Positions 58,401 through 64,000 of a stretch of DNA of 64,000 bases are shown piece after piece. Where the stretch lies: assembly GCF_032854445.1 (NCBI RefSeq), contig NC_088299.1:18967608-19031607 (forward strand), in the 5' to 3' direction. The notes under the pieces were generated by a model. That model worked only from the letters and a program-made list of their open reading frames with translations, ran no database searches and was not told where the DNA came from. Position 1 is the stretch's first letter. The number at the start of each line of letters is the position of its first letter. A program made the translations under genes and the position numbers. Source of the stretch: Liolophura sinensis (taxonomy: Eukaryota > Mollusca > Polyplacophora > Chitonida > Chitonidae).

Positions 58401-61080
58401 GCTATAGTTGTTATCCGGTAGTGTTACTTAGCAGTCACCAAACAGAGGGACCGGGAGTAGCTTTACCGGGATGAGAGAGAGACCTGTACGATACAACACA
58501 CTCAGCTATAGTTGTTATCCGGTAGTGTTACTTAGCAGTCACCAAACAGAGGGACCGGGAGTAGCTTTACCGGGATGAGAGAGAGACTGTACGATACAAC
58601 ATACTCAGCTATAGTTGTTATCCGGTAGTGTTACTTAGCAGTCACCAAACAGAGGGACCGGGAGTAGCCTTACCGGGATAAGAGAGAGACCTGTACGATA
58701 GAACACACTCAGCTATAGTGATTATCCCGCAGTCCGCAGTGATAAGAGGAGACTCAAGTAAGGTTTAAGAAATGTTTTTAAAATATTATGCTGTTTTTTG
58801 TTTTGTTTTTTTTCCCACCATAGTCATGGTCTTGTGCGAACCCGTTTTAAGAATTTGTCATTTTCCCCCTTTGGCTATGCCTGGACATGGTCATAATGTT
58901 ATCACAATCGTGCGCTTTGTCTGCTTTATTTGATGATTTATTAATCCTGTGCTAAATTATAGGAAAAAGGTAAATAACAATTTGTGACATCTAAATCAAA
59001 CCAAAGTATTAAGAACAAAGCTTCCAGCTGTTATGAAAGTTATGAACTAATATGTAACAAAAAATGCCAGCTCTAATTCAGACCATTTGATTAACTGTTA
59101 CGCCAGGTGTTATAATTAAGTTAGCATTAAGTTATAATTATGCTGAGAATGGTATATGGGATTTGGGGTGTGGCACTTTAGAATTTTACAATTACGATAT
59201 TTAAATCCATATATACCCTCCTCAACACGCAGATAACGATTTTGTCTGGACAGTTTTTATCAAACAGAAAGCCATTCTCGCCTATGTGTAAAGTTGAGGT
59301 AAGAAAAATAGAAGCTATGTCGACTGCAGAAAGCGCTGGTACGGTGACTTGACGTCACAATGACGCGACGTGAATGCAGCGTTACAAAGAATTTAAATTA
59401 TTTAAACCCCCGATATGATTTACACACCCCCTTTGGACATGGCCTGCAGCTTTGACAAATGTATGTCAACGTTTTAACCTGCCTGATCAAAAAATGGCAA
59501 TGAAGAGACAGGTATGTTTATTAAAAGAAGTTGTTCGTTGTTCTTCTGAGAACATGTGGCATTTCTAACCTAGCGGGACTGCCTGCATGCAAAGCTGTTG
59601 TGCGGTAACCCTTGACCTCTTTGTTATAATATGTGGCTCTATCATTTGCCACTGTTTTTTTCTCGTGATATACTGGACGAAGTTCAGAGTGTTTTCTGGG
59701 GAAATGAGAGGAAATGCAAGATCTTAATCTGTTTACTAGCTGACAATGTAGAGAGACACATTATTTTAGATGTCATTGTAAAACTACAGTTAAAATGTTC
59801 ACTGACCAGAATTGACCAAGCCCACGGCATCCTCTCCCTGGCAGCTATCCGGCAGACATAGACCAATGACCAGGCCTGGAGAGCCTGTAAACTGCAAACA
59901 TAACGTCAGGTTTGATAACATAGTCGAGAAATAGCAAAAACAAGAATGGATGTCTATGTATTTTTCAGTGGAATGCAATTTTTGTCATCACCAGTGTAAA
60001 TTATAACACGTTCATCTGTTTTACCTAACCCTTCAACATCATATAGGTAAGTACAGAAGAGCCCATCATATACAAGGGCCCTGGTTACAGGACCCCTCTT
60101 AATATGGTACGAGAAAGGGTGGGGTGTGGTTAGTTGCCAAGGTGCACGAATCCAACCACGAGACACACAAATGAATGATTATGGCTTAACGCCACATCGG
60201 CAATTTTGCAGCCATATCGTGGCGGCGAGCCACACGAGACTCGGGGTCAATCCCGGACGTGGGACGGGGAATTTGTTGACTCTGAAGCTGTTATTGTTCG
60301 CGGAGTGTTAATGAAAATATGTGACCGACGGCGCTTTTTCCTTGAGGACCATGAGTCAGTAAATTGCCATAGGTCGGCCGTTTACCTCGGCAAAATAAAA
60401 TTATGCAAAAGAGAAAAGTTTTTCAGTATGGTATGTATGGCGTAAGATAACAACCAAGTATACAAATATGGTATTTAATAACACAGCGCTCGGTATTTGA
60501 GTATCCACAACTCCGCTTACTGTACATTAACACATCAACCGACTTGTAACCTTTGGTCTCACCATGCACTTGCTCAGTATGATTTTGTATACTTAATGTA
60601 CAGACAAAATACCACCAGGATGTAGAGTAGTAGTTTCTTGAGCACAAATTTAACTTTAACTGCTCTCTACAAACTATTGTGTACTAATGGTACAATTTTG
60701 TGGTAAAACTGGTACAGCTGGTAGACAAAATTATGTGGAAGCGCAGATTTGTACACAACCGTTTTTAGGGAGGATATTGCACGTGCACAATACTCAACAT
60801 AAAAGTAGCGCGTGTTGTTGGATACGACCAGAGTTGAGGCTACAGCAGTGACTTACTAGTCCGTTTATGCCGGCGGCTGCTGGTGGAGCTGTAGCATTGG
60901 GGTCATTGATTAGAGCTGTCAGCCGACAGTAACGCCCCCTGAACGGGTACTTAGGGTTGGTTTTGGCTGTGATGTTATCATAAAGCACGGCGGTGACGTT
61001 GACACATTGCTCATAGGATCCTCGCCAGACAATGTTACCCAGTAACACACCGCTGGGAAGTTTACCTGCCGCATCCAGCA
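43297..61080 (-). CDS. NRF-6-like multipass membrane acyltransferase (14 exons; 5' end missing)
   Basis: Fourteen exons join in phase into 645 residues ending in a stop; the start codon and signal-peptide exon were not found. In order: an N-terminal NRF domain (residues 1-130; motifs LDAAGKLPSG, GSYEQC, GLCLPDSC), a first membrane segment (about 130-150), a hydrophilic linker, then an acyltransferase-3 (OafA-type) domain of about ten membrane helices. Typical motifs are VRFLSMTWVILGHTYVFG (catalytic-type His 260), SVDSFFLLSG, CMGWSWYLANDMQFF, YIKPWCRIGPYLIG, LSRLTYCAYLVHP and the C-terminal SLAFESPMMALE. The family is named after C. elegans nrf-6, needed for drug and lipid movement across epithelia; the substrate here is unknown. 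All 14 exons keep GT-AG borders and phase with no internal stop, so the gene looks functional. Introns hold a repeat copy, SINEs and six minisatellites. Confidence 0.95.
43737..43858 (+). mobile_element. SINE 3' half, diverged, just upstream (minus-strand sense: downstream) of an 82-bp array
   Basis: Contains ttcccggtcttctcaaccca, caatgctggccgccaccgta and aacagcaatcaaattt. It lies in the last intron of the NRF-6-like gene. Confidence 0.75.
43931..44494. repeat. 82-bp minisatellite x 7 derived from an NRF-6-like exon end and donor
   Basis: Unit starts lie near 43931, 44014, 44096, 44178, 44260, 44342 and 44425. The last is the real exon. Each unit spans VMYLYYGS..NTPVHFTDLN coding sequence, the splice-donor region and about 20 bp of intron. 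Confidence 0.93.
44412..44554 (-). CDS. NRF-6-like gene, exon with LSRLTYCAYLVHP
   Basis: This 143-bp exon lies between caccctcag and gtaagt. It encodes FVNTILSWSALIPLSRLTYC, AYLVHPIVMYLYYGS and LNTPVHFTDLNV, ending in phase 0. Its 3' part together with the donor is the source unit of the 82-bp array just downstream. Confidence 0.95.
44696..44940. mobile_element. Inverted pair of SINE 3' ends
   Basis: 44696-44800 reads as an inverted SINE tail and body (cggtgttttacgccgtactc). 44870-44940 reads as a direct 3' end (acgctggccgcagtcgtata ... aaataaataa). The pair lies between two NRF-6-like exons. Confidence 0.7.
45125..45317 (-). CDS. NRF-6-like gene, exon with two helices
   Basis: This 193-bp exon lies between gctggcag and gtaagc. 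It encodes VVVLAGWVCATVICLSVLYG, a loop containing ALYNATSRTAWGVGLGW, and the start of the next helix. Confidence 0.94.
45784..45901 (-). CDS. NRF-6-like gene, exon with YIKPWCRIGPYLIG
   Basis: This 118-bp exon lies between tggtttcag and gtaagt. It encodes NNYFLYIYIKPWCRIGPYLI, a very conserved family signature, then a helix and a basic loop ending in NP. Confidence 0.95.
45995..46395. repeat. 41-bp minisatellite x 10
   Basis: The unit contains gtctcatgtcccatccctaa and gtccaagtacaatgtgg. Some units carry the variant aagtaggcctatcatgtgg. It lies about 90 bp from an NRF-6-like acceptor but does not include exon sequence. Confidence 0.9.
49293..49319. repeat. (TAGTG)n microsatellite
   Basis: About five TAGTG units in the NRF-6-like intron near the exon at 49426. 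Confidence 0.85.
49426..49542 (-). CDS. NRF-6-like gene, hydrophobic exon
   Basis: This 117-bp exon lies between gtttcag and gtaaga. It encodes one membrane helix (AVIGMVIIGALLIATFIA) and the loop GILSHNYGAGAGLIAAGN. The 2-base split codons at both ends match the neighbours. Confidence 0.92.
50058..50137 (-). CDS. NRF-6-like gene, 80-bp exon with CMGWSWYLANDMQFF
   Basis: This exon lies between tattgtag and gtaagt and encodes CMGWSWYLANDMQFFIITP plus a short hydrophobic run. It is too short for simple open-frame detection and was found by translating around the family motif. Its acceptor and first bases are repeated about 18 times upstream in the intron as a 54-bp array. Confidence 0.94.
50138..51115. 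repeat. 54-bp minisatellite x 18 derived from an NRF-6-like acceptor
   Basis: The unit contains cagtctcatacactacaata, caaaacatcaggtgtcggtg and atcatatacgagga. It begins at the acceptor of the exon at 50058-50137 and includes the first exon bases (tgtatg, seen inverted). It is open on both strands because 54 is divisible by three. Confidence 0.94.
51225..52235. repeat. 27-bp minisatellite x 37
   Basis: The unit contains gacaattcaggtattacgga followed by c(a/g)tatgg. It is open as DNSGITDIW on plus and SVIPELSHM on minus. It lies in the same NRF-6-like intron as the 54-bp array. Confidence 0.94.
52607..52772 (-). CDS. NRF-6-like gene, exon with RLTPPYMLVMM and ESWWTNLLYINN
   Basis: This 166-bp exon lies between tttcacag and gtaagc. 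It carries the family motifs RLTPPYMLVMMVYVPLFKYW and CEESWWTNLLYINNLV. It ends in phase 0 with a Met codon. Confidence 0.95.
52903..53220 (-). mobile_element. Diverged SINE-like copy with internal 38-bp repeat
   Basis: It starts gattggtgttaacagctgaa and ends with a tRNA-like head (aaccagctaagccacgcagc gaggcc, inverted). Between them, 52971-53065 is 2.5 copies of a 38-bp unit (aaaccggagtgcccgg ... agctgcagtgcccagg). Confidence 0.55.
53547..53639 (-). CDS. NRF-6-like gene, exon encoding LLLAYLTLKEM
   Basis: This 93-bp exon lies between ttttttgtag and gtaagt. It encodes a membrane helix followed by a basic loop (KEMDKRQGKLNWGLFYFHRF) and joins in phase to both neighbours. A long G run on the plus strand lies about 50 bp beyond its acceptor. 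Confidence 0.93.
53693..53718. repeat. G-run in an NRF-6-like intron
   Basis: A nearly pure run of about 25 G on the plus strand, about 55 bp upstream (gene sense) of the acceptor of exon 53547-53639. The transcribed strand is therefore C-rich at the polypyrimidine region. Confidence 0.9.
53946..54042 (-). CDS. NRF-6-like gene, exon with SVDSFFLLSG motif
   Basis: This 97-bp exon lies between gttgacag and gtatgt. It encodes NVGSFLPEMVSRFTFQGILN followed by ATVSVDSFFLLS; the final codon is split with the next exon. The SVD-FFLLSG motif is standard in NRF-6-like proteins. Confidence 0.94.
54379..54546 (-). CDS. NRF-6-like gene, exon with GHTYVFG active-site motif
   Basis: This 168-bp exon lies between ctctcag and gtaaga. 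It encodes KLEALLLAFSVYSNGKKLL, then the start of the acyltransferase-3 domain with VRFLSMTWVILGHTYVFG. The His in GHTY is the conserved catalytic-type residue of this superfamily. Confidence 0.95.
54560..54665 (-). mobile_element. SINE fragment, strongly diverged
   Basis: Weak match to the tail and first body part (caacactcaagaaattctca, ggtagaggaaaacgctgtgc), directly upstream of an NRF-6-like acceptor. Confidence 0.4.
54700..56420. mobile_element. Unclassified interspersed repeat, copy 2 (uninterrupted)
   Basis: This is the sister of the repeat at 29.6-36.2 kb, lying wholly inside the NRF-6-like intron between exons 56538-56770 and 54379-54546. A 130-residue plus-strand open frame (55620-56012) and short minus-strand frames (AKKTADAVLFAPVAHPSP; FSRDTPTTSR) resemble nothing I know. 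A C-run at about 56345-56372 lies near its end. Confidence 0.75.
56538..56770 (-). CDS. NRF-6-like gene, exon with first membrane helix and linker
   Basis: This 233-bp exon lies between ttcctcag and gtgagt. It completes the hydrophobic helix (VLTAIFGAFLILGTGYDII) and encodes a polar, acidic linker of about 55 residues, as expected between the NRF and acyltransferase domains. Confidence 0.92.
56895..57022 (+). mobile_element. SINE 3' half, diverged
   Basis: Contains aatctgcggatggtcatggg, ttctgcccggtttacctctc, ggtacggcgtaaaagaccaa and an (AAAT)n tail, in the intron between NRF-6-like exons. Confidence 0.75.
57343..57442 (-). CDS. NRF-6-like gene, exon ending the NRF domain
   Basis: This 100-bp exon follows the acceptor gtacag and ends at gtaagt. 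It encodes LIPVKLPPVPLFGDCSEVQD and continues to RAIVV, where the first membrane helix begins. Its 5' part and its acceptor are the source unit of the 104-bp array that lies directly upstream in the intron. Confidence 0.9.
57391..58735. repeat. 104-bp minisatellite x 13 derived from an NRF-6-like exon start and acceptor
   Basis: Units start at 57391 (the real exon), 57495, 57599, 57703, 57807, 57913, 58017, 58120, 58224, 58328, 58432, 58536 and 58639. Each carries about 50 bp of exon (agtagctttaccgggatgag, inverted), the acceptor and about 50 bp of intron. Confidence 0.96.
59807..59891 (-). CDS. NRF-6-like gene, exon with GLCLPDSC motif
   Basis: This 85-bp exon starts in phase 0 after tttgcag and ends before gtcagt. 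It encodes FTGSPGLVIGLCLPDSCQGE and a short continuation. The GLCLPDSC cysteine motif is the hallmark of the NRF domain. Confidence 0.9.
60857..61080 (-). CDS. NRF-6-like gene, first recognised exon (NRF domain)
   Basis: The acceptor cttgtttcag precedes the exon and the donor gtaagt follows it. It starts with two bases of a split codon, then encodes 74 residues with LDAAGKLPSG, GNIVWRGSYEQC and the paired cysteines of the NRF domain, plus N-glycosylation sites (NVT, NIT, NAT). It ends in phase 0. An upstream exon must exist; it was not identified between here and the window end. Confidence 0.93.
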
Positions 61081-61504
61081 CTGAAACAAGAACGCACGAT
61101 GACATGATTGGATCAGCTCCTTATGTCCCTGTCCCTGCTACTGATAACGACTGAATTAGTTAAATAGGTTCCATTGTTCCAGTCCTCAGTGACTAAACAC
61201 CGTCATAAACAGTTCCAATAAATCCATGATTATGTGTGTTGCTTTTTGATGCCATGAAATTTCATTTCAATACTTCCAATGTTTTCTACACATACTATAC
61301 TGTGGTTTATCAAATTCTTTCAAAGAAAATATCATTTTGCACTAGAAATGTTTTATTTTCACTAGAAAAATTACTTCTTCACGAACGCCATCACTTTTTT
61401 AACAGAGACCTAAACGGCCACCTGAAGCCATTTTGTTCTGACGAGCTTGGTCACCCTATAAATCAACTTGTAATCTGGAATTGATACATGAGGTCATGGC
61501 ACAC

Positions 61505-62885
61505 ACTTATGTGCGATACTCCAGAAATCGGAAAACGGTGTCGCGTCACTCCTAACCCACACGCATATGACTAAAATCGGAAAACGGTGTAGTGTCCCTC
61601 GTAACCCACACTCACAGGACTAAAATCTGAAAACGGTGTCGCGTCACTCCTAACCCACACTCATATGCCTAAAATCGAACAATGGTGTCGAGTCACTCCT
61701 AACTCACACTCATATGACTAAATCGGAAAACGGTGTCGCGTCACTCCTAACCCACACTCATATGACTAAATCTGAAAACGGTGTCGCCTCCCTCGTAACT
61801 CACACTAATATGACTAAATCTGAAAACGGTGTCGCGTCACTCCTAACTCACACTCACAGGACTAAAATCTGAAAACGGTGTCGCGTCACTCCTAACCCAC
61901 ACTCATATGCCTAAAATCGAACAATGGTGTCGAGTCACTCCTAACTCACACTCATATGACTAAATCGGAAAACGGTGTCGCGTCACTCCTAACCCACACT
62001 TATATGACTAAAATCGGAAAACGCTGTCGCCTCCCTCGTAACTCACACTACTATGACTAAAATCGGAAAACAGTGTCGCGTCACTCGTAACTCACACTCA
62101 TATGACTAAAATCGGAAAACGGTGTCGCGTCACTCCTAACTCACACTCATATGACTAAAATCGGAAAACGGTGTCGCCTCCCTCGTAACTCACACTCATA
62201 TGACTAAATCGGAAAACGGTGTCGCGTCACTCCTAACTCACACTCATATGATTAAAATCGGAAAACGGTGTCGCCTCCCTCGTAACTCACACTAATATGA
62301 CTAAATCTGAAAACGGTGTCGCGTCACTCCTAACCCACACTCATATGACTAAATCTGAAAACGGTGTCGCCTCCCTCGTAACTCACACTAATATGACTAA
62401 ATCTGAAAACGGTGTCGCGTCACTCCTAACTCACACTCATATGACTAAAATCGGAAAACGGTGTCGCCTCCCTCGTAACTCACACTCATATGACTAAATC
62501 GGAAAACGGTGTCGCGTCACTCCTAACTCACACTCATATGATTAAAATCGGAAAACGGTGTCGCCTCCCTCGTAACTCACACTAATATGACTAAATCTGA
62601 AAACGGGGTCGCGTCACTCCTAACCCACACTCATATGACTAAATCTGAAAACGGTGTCGCGTCACTCGTAACCCACACTCATAAGACTAAATCGGAAAAC
62701 GGTGTCGCGTCACTCGTAACTCACACTAATATGACTACATCGGAAAACGGTGTCGCGTCACTCGTAACCCACACTCATAAGACTAAATCGGAAAACGGTG
62801 TCGAGTCACTCGTAACCCAAACTCATATGACTAAAATCGGGAAACGGTGTCACGTCCCTCGTAACCCACACCCATAAGACTAAAA
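61505..62885. repeat. 48/49-bp minisatellite x 28
   Basis: The unit contains actcatatgactaaaatcgg, aaaacggtgtcgcgtcactc and ctaac(c/t)cac. The 48-bp form is open as MTKSENGVASLVTHTH on plus; the 49-bp form breaks the frame. It lies just 5' of the first recognised NRF-6-like exon. Confidence 0.94.
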
Positions 62886-63749
62886 TAAAAAAAAACTGCT
62901 AAATACAGGTTCAGGAAAATGTTTTCAATGCATGGCTTGCGAAGAGTGCACTCTATACTACTGAACACCTGTCAAAATCTAGAGCTCGTGTCCTTTTTTT
63001 AAAGTGTGTTATATGACAGGGCATAAACCAGGTCAATGAGAGTAATACATCACACAGTGCACAATAAACACACGAAAACGAGGCTTGAGAGTTAGTCTGT
63101 ATGACTATACGAGTACCTATTGACATGGAATATAACATAGGCGAAATGCAGTTATATAAGCCAATTGTGTGTATAGTCCGGTTTATCAATGAAGCAGTAG
63201 ATACATCTTTCCTGTGCGCATACGCAAACCTGTACATCACTTGACCGACAAAGGTCATAGCGGTTTGGGTCAGATTTTGGGACGACGTCTTACGCGCAGT
63301 TTTGAGGATGGATTTTGGTTCTACACTATGTAAAGGACAGTGAACGGACATTGTCCTCTACCGTACAATGTGATCATTGATAGAACGTGTGGGAATGCTC
63401 TGTCCAAGATAATACATGTACATGTATGAAAGTCCACTAAGATCATGGGGTTAACAGCGCGCAAAAGTTCACTACGTACAGTAGCTGTCACCACCAGGGC
63501 TACCATTAGCAGGCTTAGATTCTTGTTAAACTACAGCTAGACAAAATAAATTCACCATGTCATTTTACTCCATGGCGATTTGTAGAAAAATAAAAAGGCT
63601 AATGATTGACAGCGTTATAAAAGTCCCACTAGTATATGCTTCTGTGTTACTTTGCGGTATTATACCGATTGAATGGCGAACAAGGCTATAGTCGTTGTAA
63701 CTATCAGTTCATATAAATGACAGAAGTCGAAATGCTTATATCTGCTTCT
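62886..63749. other. Possible location of missing 5' exon of the NRF-6-like gene
   Basis: A minus-strand ATG near 63506 opens MVALVVTATVRSELLRAV, which looks like a signal peptide. No matching NRF-domain exon could be joined to it, so this is only a pointer. Confidence 0.2.
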
Positions 63750-64000
63750 GTGTACACCAAACCATTCAGCATAGATCCATGTTTAAACCACATCAACCAG
63801 CATAGGTTCGGTTCAAGTTTAAACCACATCATTCAGCACAGCTTTATGTTTAAACCATATTATTGAGAATAGGATCGTGTTTAAACCACATCATTCAGCA
63901 CAGCTTTATGTTTAAACCATATTATTGAGAATAGGATCGTGTTTAAACCACATCATTCAGCACAGCTTTATGTTTAAACCATATTATTGAGAATAGGATC
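63750..64000. repeat. 62-bp tandem repeat running off the window
   Basis: The unit contains cacatcattcagcacagctt, tatgtttaaaccatattatt and gagaataggatcgtgtttaaac. At least three full units are present and the array continues past base 64000. Confidence 0.9.

Noticed and set aside
62297-62877. MTKSENGVASLVTHTH repeat proteins
   Set aside because: They come from the 48-bp phase of a mixed 48/49-bp satellite; the frame breaks wherever the unit is 49 bp.

Overview
The window is animal nuclear DNA from a repeat-rich, intron-rich genome. It most likely comes from a lophotrochozoan, probably a mollusc. Introns are long with GT-AG borders. Real coding sequence sits in short exons separated by kilobases of non-coding DNA. 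Degraded copies of one tRNA-derived SINE recur on both strands. Minisatellite arrays occupy about 10 kb. No bacterial-type genes, CRISPR arrays or operons are present. The species call is inference; the gene models below come from reading exons, splice sites and codon phase.

Three gene-sized units lie on the minus strand. (1) 17853 to 10610: an apparently intact four-exon gene for a single-pass membrane protein. It has a signal peptide, a C-type-lectin-like domain (CTLD), a stalk with 21 tandem 16-residue repeats, a transmembrane segment and a short tail (749 residues). (2) 38249 to 26006: a tandem paralogue of that gene with the same exon order and two exons of identical length, but broken by a stop codon in the signal peptide and several frameshifts, so probably a pseudogene. 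It lacks the repeat stalk. (3) 61080 to 43297: fourteen consecutive in-phase exons of a nose-resistant-to-fluoxetine (NRF-6)-like membrane acyltransferase. Only the first exon(s), with the start codon, are missing.

Mobile DNA: a 3'-truncated CR1-like LINE (about 31.4-35.2 kb) has inserted into an unclassified interspersed repeat (29.6-36.2 kb). A second, uninterrupted copy of that repeat lies in an intron of the NRF-6-like gene (54.7-56.4 kb). A decayed reverse-transcriptase fragment lies at 24.2-24.7 kb, a fold-back element at 2.7-3.65 kb, and about sixteen SINE copies are scattered throughout.

The most striking pattern is in the NRF-6-like gene. Three of its exon/intron borders (50.1, 57.4 and 44.4 kb) have been copied into adjacent intronic minisatellites (units of 54, 104 and 82 bp), so each intron carries a row of duplicated splice-site segments. 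Other arrays can also be traced to seed sequences: a SINE tail, a single 15-bp motif still present once in the sister repeat, and a 36-bp piece of LINE coding sequence. Most long open frames in the window are by-products of these arrays and are not genes.
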